Source: Cellulomonas fengjieae
GTDB lineage: Bacteria; Actinomycetota; Actinomycetes; Actinomycetales; Cellulomonadaceae
NCBI RefSeq assembly: GCF_018388465.1
Contig: NZ_CP074404.1
Span: 2,542,001-2,606,000 of the forward strand
Reading direction: 5' to 3'
Length of the DNA stretch: 64,000 bases
The translations under genes were made by a program, and so were the position numbers. This document shows, piece by piece, positions 35,793 through 44,545 of the stretch (the stretch's first letter is position 1; the number at the start of each line of letters is the position of its first letter). A model generated the notes under the pieces. That model saw nothing but the letters and a program-made list of their open reading frames with translations, did not search any database and was not told the origin of the DNA.

Positions 35793-36947
35793 TCAGGGGG
35801 CCGGGCGGTCCGGCACGCCGCCGGGCGGGCGACCCAGGGCCGCGCGGAACGCCTCGACGTGCTCGCGCGCGGCGGCGGCCCACGTGAAGCCGGCGGCGCG
35901 GGCGCGCGCCGCCGTGGCGAGCTCCGCACGCCGGGCGTCGTCCAGGAGCAGGGCGTGCAGCTCGGCGCCGATGCTGTCGGCGTCGGTCCCGCAGTAGGCG
36001 ACGGCGTCCCCGCCCACCTCGGGCAGCGACAGCTCGCGGGTGGTGAGCACCGCGGCGCCGCAGGCCATCGCCTCGAGCACGGGGAGACCGAAGCCCTCCC
36101 CGAGGCTCGGGTAGGCGACCACCACCGCGCCGGACAGGAACCCGGGCAGGTCCTCGAGCGGCAGGTAGCCCGTGCGCCGCACGGTCAGGCCGGCGGGGAC
36201 CGACTCCACGGCCGGGCCGACCCGGGTGTCCCACCCGGGCCCGCCCGCCAGCACGAGTGCCGGGGGCGGCTCGAGCCCGGTCACCGCTGCCGCCCAGCCG
36301 CGCACGAGGGCGGGGACGTTCTTGCGGGGCTCGAGGGTGCCGAGGAACGCCACGTACGGCAGCTCGCCGACGCCCAGGGTGGCGCGCACCCGCGCGCGCT
36401 CGACGTCGTCGACCGGGTGGAAAACCGTCGTGTCGACGCCGTGGTAGGCCACGTGGAACTTCGCCGACGCGGCGCCGGTGAAACGCCGCACCTCGTCCGC
36501 CGTGGCCTGGGACGGGACGACGAGGGCCGCGGCGTGCCGCACGGCGTAGCGGATGGCCCGCCGGAAGAAGACCCGCTTGACCCGCGAGTGCAGCTCGGGG
36601 TGGCTGAAGAACGTCGCGTCGTGCAGCGTGACCACGACGGGCACCCCGGCCCGCACGGGCATCGTGTAGTGCGGGCTCAGCAGCAGGTCCGCACCCAGCC
36701 GCCGGACGAGCCGCGGCAGTCCCACCTGCTCCCACACCAGCCGCGCGGGACGCCGGCCGGTCGACGCCGGGGCGGCCACCACGTCGGCGGCCGGCACCAA
36801 CGCGGTCAGCAGCTCCTGGTCCCGGGGCTGGCAGACGACCACCAGGTCCACCCCGGCCCCGACCAGCGCCGGCAGCAGCGCGTCGACGTACCGTCCGACC
36901 CCGCCCCGGTCGACGGGCACCGCCGTCGCATCGATCACGACCTTCAC
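35793..36947 (-). CDS. GT4 glycosyltransferase
   Basis: 384 residues, two-Rossmann GT-B fold. The N-terminal acceptor domain opens VVIDATAVPVDRGGVGRY. The donor domain has LGTLEPRKN (202-210) and EGFGLPVLE (Glu284 and Glu292, the E-x7-E pair). It resembles mannosyl/rhamnosyl transferases of the family. Its GTG overlaps the stop of the next GT4 upstream (GTGA). It is the last gene of a run of five overlapping genes from 41668 downwards. Donor and linkage cannot be read from sequence. Confidence 0.9.
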   Translation of the reverse strand: MKVVIDATAVPVDRGGVGRYVDALLPALVGAGVDLVVVCQPRDQELLTALVPAADVVAAPASTGRRPARLVWEQVGLPRLVRRLGADLLLSPHYTMPVRAGVPVVVTLHDATFFSHPELHSRVKRVFFRRAIRYAVRHAAALVVPSQATADEVRRFTGAASAKFHVAYHGVDTTVFHPVDDVERARVRATLGVGELPYVAFLGTLEPRKNVPALVRGWAAAVTGLEPPPALVLAGGPGWDTRVGPAVESVPAGLTVRRTGYLPLEDLPGFLSGAVVVAYPSLGEGFGLPVLEAMACGAAVLTTRELSLPEVGGDAVAYCGTDADSIGAELHALLLDDARRAELATAARARAAGFTWAAAAREHVEAFRAALGRPPGGVPDRPAP

Positions 36948-38047
36948 GCGAGCACTCCTTCGATCGTCTCGGCCATCTGGCGGCCGCTCCGCTCCCACGT
37001 CCACTCTCGCGCACGAGTGCGGGCCTGGGCGGCCCTGTCGTCGCCCGCCCTGGTGAGCCGCACCGAGATCGCCTCGGCGAAGGCTCGCGGGTCGAGCGGG
37101 TCGACGTAGTCCACCAGCCCTGCGCCGATCTCCCGGAACGGTGGGATGTCCGAGACCACGGCCGGCACCCCCGACGCCATCGCCTCGAGCAGGGGAAGGC
37201 CGAAGCCCTCGTACAGGCTCGGGAACGCGAACAGGGTCGCACCCGCGTACACCGCGGGCAGGTCGGCGTCCTCGACGTACCCGGTGAACGAGACCTCGGC
37301 CAGGACGTCGGCCGGGACGTCCCCGGGCAGGTCCCGAGACCCCCACCCGGCGCGACCCACGATCACGAGCGGGTGGGCCCGCCGCAGGGCCGGGTCGACG
37401 CGCGACCAGGCGCGCAGCAGGGTGACCAGGTTCTTGCGCGGCTCGAGGGTGCCCACGGCGAGCACGTACCCCGAGGGCAGCGCCGGGCCCGCGGTCAGCG
37501 GGGCGAGGAAGGCCGGGTCGAGGCCGCAGTCCACGAGGTGCACGGGCGCGTGCCCCGGGAACTCCGCGTCGATGCGGGCGGCGGTGAACGGGGAGATCGT
37601 GGTGATCGCCGCCGCCTCGCGCATCGACCGCGGCACGTGCTTGCGCAGGTACGCGAGGTTCCGCTTCTCGATCACGTCCGGCAGGTCGACGTACGCCAGG
37701 TCGAAGACCGTGACCACCGACGGCACGCGCAGCGCCGGGAAGGCGGTGTAGTTGGTGCTGACCAGGGCATCCACGCGCGGGACCAGCCGGTCGACGGGCA
37801 CGCGGGCGACCAGCGAGTACACCGCCTGGTAGGCACGTCGCGGCACCGGCAGCAGCACGCGCTCCACGTTCGGCAGGTCGGGCAGCAGGTACGGCCGCGC
37901 GCGGTCGTCGGTGAACCCGAGGACGACGAACCTCCAGTCGGGACGCGCGAGCGCGGTCTCGCGCAGGACGTTGGCGCTCCACCGGCCGATCCCGTCCATC
38001 GGCCGGGACAGCGGCGTGCCGTCGACCGCGATGGTGGGCCCCGTCAC
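36944..38047 (-). CDS. GT4 glycosyltransferase
   Basis: 367 residues. IAVDGTPLSRPMDGIGRW at the start; donor domain with AVGTLEPRKN (197-206) and Glu280/Glu288 in SLYEGFGLPLLEAM. It is very similar in layout to the neighbouring gene at 35793 and may be a paralogue. GTG start overlapping the flippase stop; its own stop overlaps the next start. Part of the same translationally coupled run. Substrate unknown. Confidence 0.9.
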   Translation of the reverse strand: MTGPTIAVDGTPLSRPMDGIGRWSANVLRETALARPDWRFVVLGFTDDRARPYLLPDLPNVERVLLPVPRRAYQAVYSLVARVPVDRLVPRVDALVSTNYTAFPALRVPSVVTVFDLAYVDLPDVIEKRNLAYLRKHVPRSMREAAAITTISPFTAARIDAEFPGHAPVHLVDCGLDPAFLAPLTAGPALPSGYVLAVGTLEPRKNLVTLLRAWSRVDPALRRAHPLVIVGRAGWGSRDLPGDVPADVLAEVSFTGYVEDADLPAVYAGATLFAFPSLYEGFGLPLLEAMASGVPAVVSDIPPFREIGAGLVDYVDPLDPRAFAEAISVRLTRAGDDRAAQARTRAREWTWERSGRQMAETIEGVLA

Positions 38048-39291
38048 GGCGTCACCGTCGGGGTGCCGGCGTGGGTCGACGAGATCGCGGCGATGTGCCG
38101 CAGGGCGGGCAGCATGACGACCGTGGTGGCGACCAGCTCACCGAGCAGCAGACCCACCGCCGCGCCCACCGGCCCGACGGCCCACGCGAGCACGGCGATG
38201 CCCGTGATGCCGACGACGGCACCCCAGATGGTGGAGACCACCACCTGGCGGACGCGACCCGCAGGGACCAGCACGTGCCGGGTCGCCGAGATCCGCGCGG
38301 AGACCAGGAAGAACGCCGCACCGAGCCAGAAGCACGCCGGACGCGTCGCGGCGACGTCGGGTCCGAAGAGCACGCCCGACGCCCAGGGCCCGAGGACCGC
38401 GAGCACCGCCCAGCCGACGATCCCGACGCCGACGTGCGCCGCGAGGGCGACGCGCAGCCGGTGCGCGCGCTCGTCGAGACGCCCCTCGACCGTCCAGCTC
38501 TGGAACGCGTTGGCCAGCGTGATGGGCACGTAGAGCCCGAACTTGAAGAGCTTGTCCGCGGAGGCGAAGGAGCTGGCCGCGGCGGCCGGTGCGGTGGCGC
38601 TCACGACGGGCACGGGGAGGCTCTGGTACGCGCCGCCGGCGATGTCGTTGAACGCGATCGCCCGGTCCCGCACGACCAGCCGCCACAGCCCGGCCCGGCT
38701 CCAGCGCACCGGGGCCGTGCCCGCCAGGGTGCGCCTGCTGAAGAGCACCAGGCCGCCGAGGGAGGCCGTCAGGGCGAGCAGGGGGTAGAGCGTCAGCTCT
38801 TTCGTGGCGATGACGAGCGCGGCCGAGAGCGCCGCCGCCGCGACGCGCGGGACGGCCTCGTACAGCGCGATCGACCGCGGGTCCGCCGCCCCGACGGCGT
38901 ACCAGGAGAAGGACAGCCCGGTCACGGAACCGGCCAGACCCATGAGGACCGTCGGCCACCCGTAGCCTGGCGCCGCGACGAGCCAGCAGATGAGCGAGAC
39001 GACCGGGACGAGCGCGACCGTGAGCGCGCCGCGCACCGCGAGGCTCTCGCGATAGAACCGGGCGCGCGCCTCGCGGTCATCCGTGAGGGCGATCCGGGGC
39101 GGACCGGCCGTGTTCCAGCCGTAGGCGATGGCGATCGCCGCGAGCGTCCCGATGGACTCCCCCGCGGCGAGGCTGGCCCACCCCGCCTGGCCGGCGACCC
39201 GGCCCAGGACGGGCAGCACCAGGAGCGGCGTGACCAGCGAGATCATCGGGAGCCCGGCGAACCCGGCGAGCCGCCCCCCGAACGACCTCAC
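38044..39291 (-). CDS. Wzx-like polysaccharide flippase (MVF/MATE superfamily)
   Basis: 415 residues with about 12 membrane spans (MISLVTPLLVLPVLGRVAG near the start) and no soluble domain, typical of O-antigen or teichoic-acid flippases. These move polyprenyl-PP-linked repeat units across the membrane. It lies between two GT4 genes with 4-nt overlaps on both sides (GTG starts). Its presence beside an ABC exporter at 57.9-60 kb means the locus may hold two export routes or two glycans. No Wzy polymerase was recognised. Confidence 0.82.
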   Translation of the reverse strand: MRSFGGRLAGFAGLPMISLVTPLLVLPVLGRVAGQAGWASLAAGESIGTLAAIAIAYGWNTAGPPRIALTDDREARARFYRESLAVRGALTVALVPVVSLICWLVAAPGYGWPTVLMGLAGSVTGLSFSWYAVGAADPRSIALYEAVPRVAAAALSAALVIATKELTLYPLLALTASLGGLVLFSRRTLAGTAPVRWSRAGLWRLVVRDRAIAFNDIAGGAYQSLPVPVVSATAPAAAASSFASADKLFKFGLYVPITLANAFQSWTVEGRLDERAHRLRVALAAHVGVGIVGWAVLAVLGPWASGVLFGPDVAATRPACFWLGAAFFLVSARISATRHVLVPAGRVRQVVVSTIWGAVVGITGIAVLAWAVGPVGAAVGLLLGELVATTVVMLPALRHIAAISSTHAGTPTVTP

Positions 39292-40424
39292 GCTGCTCCG
39301 GCCAGCGCCTCGTCCAGCGCCTGTGCCGTCAGCTCTGCCGACCGGTCCCAGGTGAACTGCGCTGCCCGCGCACGGCCGCGGCGCACCTGCTCGGCCCGCT
39401 CCTGCGGGTGGTCGAGCATGTCGAGGAGCTCGCGCGCCAGGGCCTCGTGGTCGAGCGGGTCGCCGTAGTAGCGCGCGGCGTCGCCGCCCACCTCACGCAG
39501 CGCGCCGATCCCCGACGCGAGGACCGCGCACCCGTGCGCCATCGCGTCGACGACCGGGAGGCCGAAACCCTCCGCGAGCGAGGGGCACACGTACACCGCG
39601 GCGGACTCGAACAGGGCGTCGAGCTGAGGGGCGGTCACCCAGCCGAGCAGGTGGACGTCCTGGTCGAGCCCGAGCTCTGCCACGACGGGCGCGAGCGGGT
39701 CCGCACCGTGGCTGCCCGTCACGGCGAGCTGAGGGCGCCGGTCGGCGGGGATCGCGGCGAGGGCCCGCAGGAGCGTGACGAAGTTCTTGTGCGGCATCCG
39801 GTTGCCCGTGCTCAGCACCAGCGGCCGGGCGTCGTCGATCCCGAGCTGCGCCAGCTCGTCGCCGGTCGCGTGCGCCGAGGCGAGTCCCTTGGTGCCGTGC
39901 GGAGCGACCCGGATGGTCGAGGCCGGGACGCCGAGCACGCGCGTGATCGACGCCGCGGCGTCGTCGCTGCCGGTGACCACGAGCCGCGCGCTGCGCGCCG
40001 CCCGGCGGATCAGCCACGACGTGATCGCCTGCGTGATCCTGCTGACCTCGGGGTTCGGGAAGTCGTCCGCGATGACGTCGTGCACCGTCACGACGGTCGG
40101 CACGCCGGTCGACCGCGGGCCGAAGTTCGCGGGGCACCACACGAGGTCGGCGCCCGCACGGCGAGCGGCGCGCTGCACGAGCAGCACCTCCGCGGCGGCC
40201 CACAGCGGGCGGTTCAGACCGTCGACGCGCAGGGGCCGGGTGGTCCCGGGGAACCACTCGCGGATCGCCGGGTCCGCGGTGGTGTTCGTCAGCCCGACCA
40301 GCTCGACGTCCGGCCGCAGCGCGGCGAGGCGCGGCAGCAGCGCGCGTGCGTACGTCTCCGTCCCGCCTCGCTTGCCGGTGAAGTACAGCAGGTCGACGGC
40401 GATGCGGGGCCGCCGAGCCGTCAC
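39288..40424 (-). CDS. GT4 glycosyltransferase
   Basis: 378 residues. Opens RIAVDLLYFTGKRGGTETYARALL; the KRGGTETY turn is common in GT4 enzymes. The donor domain has STGNRMPHKN (205-214). The E-x7-E pair reads Glu285 to Asp293 (EGFGLPVVD), a conservative change of the second Glu. Both ends overlap neighbours by 4 nt. Substrate unknown. Confidence 0.88.
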   Translation of the reverse strand: MTARRPRIAVDLLYFTGKRGGTETYARALLPRLAALRPDVELVGLTNTTADPAIREWFPGTTRPLRVDGLNRPLWAAAEVLLVQRAARRAGADLVWCPANFGPRSTGVPTVVTVHDVIADDFPNPEVSRITQAITSWLIRRAARSARLVVTGSDDAAASITRVLGVPASTIRVAPHGTKGLASAHATGDELAQLGIDDARPLVLSTGNRMPHKNFVTLLRALAAIPADRRPQLAVTGSHGADPLAPVVAELGLDQDVHLLGWVTAPQLDALFESAAVYVCPSLAEGFGLPVVDAMAHGCAVLASGIGALREVGGDAARYYGDPLDHEALARELLDMLDHPQERAEQVRRGRARAAQFTWDRSAELTAQALDEALAGAA

Positions 40425-41668
40425 GGTGCCGTGCCCGTGGGGGTGAGCGGCAGGTCGAGCTCCGCGACGTCGTCCGGGACCGCCTCGGGCGCCGGCGGGT
40501 TGGACCGCGCGCGCGTCGGGATGGTGAGGATGCCGACGAACATGCTGGACATCATCGTCTGGAAGCCGAGCATGAGCCCGAGCGCCGCCGGGACGGCGAT
40601 GCGGACGGCCGAGCGGGCGTCGAGCCCGCCGAAGTCCACCGAGCCCCAGCGCAGCACCTGGGTCACGGCGACGGCGAGGCCGAGCACGAACAGGGCCAAC
40701 CCGATGAGCAGACCGCGTTCGAGGGTGAGCCGGTCGGCGATCGCCCGGAACCGGGGACCTGCGGGCAGGAAGCCCTCACGCTCCGCGAACACCTTGGTGA
40801 GGATGGCGAACAGGACGGCCTGGTACCCGACCACCGCCGCCGCGGTCGCGTAGATCATGGTCGACACGTCGAACCCGACGGAGCCGATCTCGACCGGTCC
40901 GAACAGCAGGACGAGGTTGGCCAGGATCCCCACGGCGAACAGCACGGCGCCGGGGTAGAAGAACAGCCACTTGGGCGAGAAGACCAGCAGGAAGCGCAGG
41001 TGGCGCCAGCCGTCGTGCCAGCTGCGCAGGTGCGGAGGCCGCGTGCGGCCGTCCTTGCTCAGCGTGGTGGGGACCTCCACGATCCGGAGCTTGGCCAGGC
41101 ACGCCTCGACCACCATCTCCGAGGCGAACTCCATCCCGGACGTGCGCAGGCCGAGCCCCAGGATCGCCTGCCGGTCGAAGCCGCGCAGACCGCAGTGGAA
41201 GTCCCGGACGCCGGGCTTGAAGAAGCGTGCTCCGATGCCCGACAGCACCGGGTTGCCGAGGTACTTGTGCAGCGGCGGCATGGCACCGGGCGCAATGCCG
41301 CCCCGGAAGCGGTTGCCCATCACCAGCTGGTAGCCCTCGCGGAGCTTGGCGACGAACGGGTCGAGCGACGAGAAGTCGTAGCTGTCGTCGGCGTCGCCCA
41401 TGATCACGTACGTCCCACGCGCGGCGGCGATCCCGCCGATCAGCGCGGAGCCGTAGCCCTTCTCCGCGACGGGCACGACCCGGGCGCCGGCCAGGCGCGC
41501 GATCTCCTGCGAGCCGTCGGTGCTCCCGTTGTCGGCGATCAGGACCTCGCCGTCGACACCCGAGCGCTCCAGATAGCCGAGCGCCTTGCGGATGCAGACC
41601 TCCAGCGTCTCTGCCTCGTTGAGACACGGCATGAGGATGGTGAGCTCGCAGCTCTGCGGCTGAGCCAT
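40421..41668 (-). CDS. GT2 family transferase with C-terminal membrane domain
   Basis: 415 residues. A GT2 domain (about 8-225) has LMPCLNE, ADNGSTDG (45-52) and the metal site GDADDSYD (91-98), with the MEFASEMVVEA block near 190. Then about four membrane spans (roughly 245-390) and an acidic/Pro-rich tail. This is the layout of polyprenyl-phosphate glucosyl- or mannosyl-transferases with a GtrB-like membrane half. ATG 41668 has GGACGGAA upstream and a TACAGT -10 box at 41703-41708. It is first in the overlapping five-gene run, so it probably carries its promoter. Confidence 0.88.
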   Translation of the reverse strand: MAQPQSCELTILMPCLNEAETLEVCIRKALGYLERSGVDGEVLIADNGSTDGSQEIARLAGARVVPVAEKGYGSALIGGIAAARGTYVIMGDADDSYDFSSLDPFVAKLREGYQLVMGNRFRGGIAPGAMPPLHKYLGNPVLSGIGARFFKPGVRDFHCGLRGFDRQAILGLGLRTSGMEFASEMVVEACLAKLRIVEVPTTLSKDGRTRPPHLRSWHDGWRHLRFLLVFSPKWLFFYPGAVLFAVGILANLVLLFGPVEIGSVGFDVSTMIYATAAAVVGYQAVLFAILTKVFAEREGFLPAGPRFRAIADRLTLERGLLIGLALFVLGLAVAVTQVLRWGSVDFGGLDARSAVRIAVPAALGLMLGFQTMMSSMFVGILTIPTRARSNPPAPEAVPDDVAELDLPLTPTGTAP

Positions 41669-41702
41669 GGCGTTCCGTCCGGGTCGACGAGAGGGGCGCG
41701 CA

Positions 41703-41708
41703 ACTGTA
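41703..41708 (-). promoter_or_regulatory. -10 element of the five-gene GT run
   Basis: TACAGT on the minus strand, about 35 nt before the ATG at 41668, with a GGACGGAA ribosome site between. It lies between the GT2 start and the stop of the GT4 at 41749. Confidence 0.45.
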
Positions 41709-41748
41709 CCAATGTCCAGGGACGGCCCCGCCGGCCCCGGGACACTCG

Positions 41749-42897
41749 TCAGGAGCGTGTCAGCGCAGCCAGAATGCCCCGCGCCGCGGCGTCGGCGGTG
41801 CGCTCGCGTGCGGCGTGCTCGAACCAGGCCCGGGCGCCGGCGCGCAGCGCAGGTCCTCCCCGGACGGCCGCGACGAGGGCGGCACCGAGCGACTCCGCGG
41901 AGGCGGAGTCGGCGACGAAACCGTTCACGCCCTCCTGCACCAGCTCGACCGATGCGTTGTCGTCGCCCGCGACGAGCACGACCGGCGTGCCCACAGCGCA
42001 GGCCTCCACGACCACGAGGCCGTAACCCTCCCGGCGGGACGGGTTGACGAGCACGGCGGCGTCGCGCACGGCGGCCTCGAGCACGTCCTGCTCGACGAAC
42101 CCCGGCAGCTCCACGACGTCGGTGAGCCCCAGCCGCCGGACCTCGGCCAGGACCGCAGGCCGCTGCTGGCCGTCGCCCAGGATCACCGCGCGCAGGTCCG
42201 GCACGTGCCGGCGCGCGACCTCGACGGCCGCCGGGATCGTCTCCACCTGCTTGTCGGGGATGTGCCGTCCGACGTACACGACCGTCGGCGGTTCGGCCGC
42301 CGCGAGGGACACGTCCGCCGTCGCGGCGCCGTGGATCAGGCCCGGGCTGACGACCGGCGGGCGACGGGCACCCTCGGCGACCAGCCGGCGCCCGTTCATC
42401 TGGCTGTGCGCGCTGACCAGGGGGCTGGCCCGGACGGCACGCCGCTGCAGCCAGGCTGCCACGCGGCCCAGCACTGGTCCGGAGTACGCGAGCCACTGGT
42501 CGCGGCGCCACACCTCGAGGAAGTCGGCGCAGATGCGCGTCCGCGTGCCGAGCAGCGCCAGCCGGACCGCGAACACGTTGAGCACCGGCAGCGCGCTGAC
42601 GAGCACGGCGTCGTAGCGGCCACGCGTGCGCACCATGTGGCGGAACACCGCGAACGCGAAGACGAGCGCCGGCCAGGGGCGGCGCGCGCCCTGCGCGTCG
42701 TAGAGCTCCGACGGCCCCGAGACGGGCACCACCCGAACCCCGTCCAGGTCGGGCGGCGGACCGTCCCACTGCCGGCGGGTCAGGTAGTCGACGTCCCACC
42801 CCTGCTCCCGGAACGACTCGGCGAACAGCCTGTACTGGCGTTCGCCACCTCCGGTGCTCCACGGGAACAGGCAGTCGAACACGACGGCGATACGCAC
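41749..42897 (-). CDS. GT4 glycosyltransferase
   Basis: 382 residues. Opens RIAVVFDCLFPWSTGGGERQY (given as location, 2-22), a GGGE turn typical of GT4. Donor half: VVYVGRHIPDKQ and EGYGLVVVEACAVGTPVV with the E-x7-E pair. Third gene of this type in 6 kb. GTG 42897 has a TACCCT box 6 nt upstream and is divergent from the DUF2142 gene. Substrate unknown. Confidence 0.9.
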   Translation of the reverse strand: MRIAVVFDCLFPWSTGGGERQYRLFAESFREQGWDVDYLTRRQWDGPPPDLDGVRVVPVSGPSELYDAQGARRPWPALVFAFAVFRHMVRTRGRYDAVLVSALPVLNVFAVRLALLGTRTRICADFLEVWRRDQWLAYSGPVLGRVAAWLQRRAVRASPLVSAHSQMNGRRLVAEGARRPPVVSPGLIHGAATADVSLAAAEPPTVVYVGRHIPDKQVETIPAAVEVARRHVPDLRAVILGDGQQRPAVLAEVRRLGLTDVVELPGFVEQDVLEAAVRDAAVLVNPSRREGYGLVVVEACAVGTPVVLVAGDDNASVELVQEGVNGFVADSASAESLGAALVAAVRGGPALRAGARAWFEHAARERTADAAARGILAALTRS

Positions 42898-42903
42898 AGC
42901 GAG

Positions 42904-42909
42904 AGGGTA
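42904..42909 (-). promoter_or_regulatory. -10 element of GT4 gene (divergent), leaderless type
   Basis: TACCCT on the minus strand, 6 nt before the GTG at 42897. Only 8 nt separate it from the plus-strand box at 42918-42923. Confidence 0.5.
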
Positions 42910-42917
42910 GCGGGCGA

Positions 42918-42923
42918 TATCCT
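42918..42923 (+). promoter_or_regulatory. -10 element of the DUF2142 gene
   Basis: TATCCT, about 36 nt before the ATG at 42959, with AGGGAG before the start. It lies 8 nt from the opposing box. Confidence 0.5.
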
Positions 42924-42958
42924 CGCCACCGCCCCACGCCAGCCGACCAGGGAGACCG

Positions 42959-44545
42959 ATGCAGCCCGCCCCGACCGTCGAGCCGCACGCCATCCGCCTC
43001 CGTGCCGGCGGCGCACGCCCGTTCTGGCTCGCGTTCGGGATCCTGTTCGCGTTGACGGCGACCTGGTCGCTGGCCAGCCCGCTGGCGTCCGGTCCGGACG
43101 AGAACGCCCACATCGTCAAGGCCGCCGGGGTGGTGCGCGGCGACCTGCGCGGCCACTCGACACCCGACAACCCGGGTGCCGGCTCGGTCACCGTCCCCTA
43201 CCTGTACCGGTTCACGCTCGACTACCCCGCCTGCTTCGCCTTCCGGGGCGCCGAGCCGGCCGACTGCGCGCCGGCGATGCCCGAGGGTGACGCGGCGGAG
43301 GTCCCGACGGACACCTCGACCTGGGTGATCCGCAACAACCCCCTCTACTACGCACTCGTCGGCACCCCCACGCTGCTGCCGCCGAGCACGCTCAACCTGT
43401 ACCTCATGCGGCTGCTCAGCGCCGCGGTGTGCTCCGCGGTGCTCGCCTGGGGGTTCCGCGAGGTCCTCGCGCTGCGCCGCCGACCGCTCGTGACCGTGGG
43501 CGTCGTCGCCGCGCTGACGCCGATGGTCGTCTACCTCAACAGCACGGTGAACCCCTCCGCGCTCGAGATCAGTGCCGCGGTGACCCTGTGGGTGTGCCTG
43601 CTCGCACTCGTGCGCGCACCCGACCCGACGCGGCTGCGGTCGCGCGCCGCCGGGATCGCGGTCGTCGCCGTGCTCCTGGCCAACACGCGGGGGCTGTCGC
43701 CCGTGTGGGTGGCGCTGATCGCGCTGACCGTCGTCGCCGTCGGGCCGTGGAGCGGTGTCAGGGCCGTGCTCACCGATCGCCGGTCGTGGCCGTGGCTGGC
43801 CGTCGTGGTCCTCGGCACGGGCGCCGCGCTCGCGTGGACGTTCTCCGCGGGGACGCTCGAGGCCGGCGGGGCCGACCACCCGGAGCTCGGGTTCCTCTCG
43901 ACGGCCAACCGCACCTTCTTCGACACGGGCGACTTCCTCGTCGCGTCCATCGGCCGGTTCGGCTGGCTCGACACGAGCCTCCCGCAGCTGGTCTACATGG
44001 TCTACACCGCCCTCATCGGCCTGCCCACGCTCCTGGCACTCTCCCTGGCCCGCAGGCGCGACCAGCTCGCGATGCTCGTGGTCATCGGGGTCGCGGTGCT
44101 CGTGCCGACGTTCCTGCACGCGTGGCAGGCGCGCAGCGTGGGCTACATCTGGACGGCCCGGTACTCGATCCCGCTCTTCGTCGGTGTGGTCGTCGTGGCC
44201 GGGTTCATCGGCCGCGACGCCGTGCGCGGGCTGCCGCGGTGGGTCGAGCAGCGCCTGGTCTCCACGCTGGTCCCGCTGCTCGCGGTCGGGCAGCTGATCG
44301 CGTTCCTGGTGAACCTGCGCCGGTACACGGTCGGTGACGGCGGGTCGTGGCGGCAGATCCTCTCCGGCGAGTGGGCGCCGCCCGTGCCGTCGGTCCTCCT
44401 CCTGCTCGTCCAGGTGGGCGCGCTCGCCGCTGGGACCTGGGCGCTGACCCGCCCGCAGCCCGACCTCGAGCCCGATGTCGACCCCGACGACGGTCCCGAC
44501 GTGACGCCGGACGAGCGTCAGCCCGAGGGCGCCGCCGCACGGTAG
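42959..44545 (+). CDS. DUF2142 membrane protein, GT-C-like
   Basis: 528 residues, about 11 membrane spans. The first extracytoplasmic loop carries SGPDENAHIVKAAG, with the Asp-Glu pair seen in GT-C glycosyltransferases and in DUF2142 (PF09913). A C-terminal cytoplasmic acidic tail (DVDPDDGPDVTPDE region) ends it. ATG 42959 has AGGGAG 5 nt upstream. Its stop overlaps that of the convergent GT4 by 28 nt. It probably transfers a sugar from a lipid carrier outside the membrane, perhaps with the GT2/membrane enzyme at 40421 as donor source. Confidence 0.85.
   Translation: MQPAPTVEPHAIRLRAGGARPFWLAFGILFALTATWSLASPLASGPDENAHIVKAAGVVRGDLRGHSTPDNPGAGSVTVPYLYRFTLDYPACFAFRGAEPADCAPAMPEGDAAEVPTDTSTWVIRNNPLYYALVGTPTLLPPSTLNLYLMRLLSAAVCSAVLAWGFREVLALRRRPLVTVGVVAALTPMVVYLNSTVNPSALEISAAVTLWVCLLALVRAPDPTRLRSRAAGIAVVAVLLANTRGLSPVWVALIALTVVAVGPWSGVRAVLTDRRSWPWLAVVVLGTGAALAWTFSAGTLEAGGADHPELGFLSTANRTFFDTGDFLVASIGRFGWLDTSLPQLVYMVYTALIGLPTLLALSLARRRDQLAMLVVIGVAVLVPTFLHAWQARSVGYIWTARYSIPLFVGVVVVAGFIGRDAVRGLPRWVEQRLVSTLVPLLAVGQLIAFLVNLRRYTVGDGGSWRQILSGEWAPPVPSVLLLLVQVGALAAGTWALTRPQPDLEPDVDPDDGPDVTPDERQPEGAAAR

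Noticed and set aside
35793..37982. Minus-strand open frame of about 729 codons
   Set aside because: Only the last 384 residues are GT4; the earlier part is the wrong frame of the neighbouring GT4, whose stop overlaps the true start.
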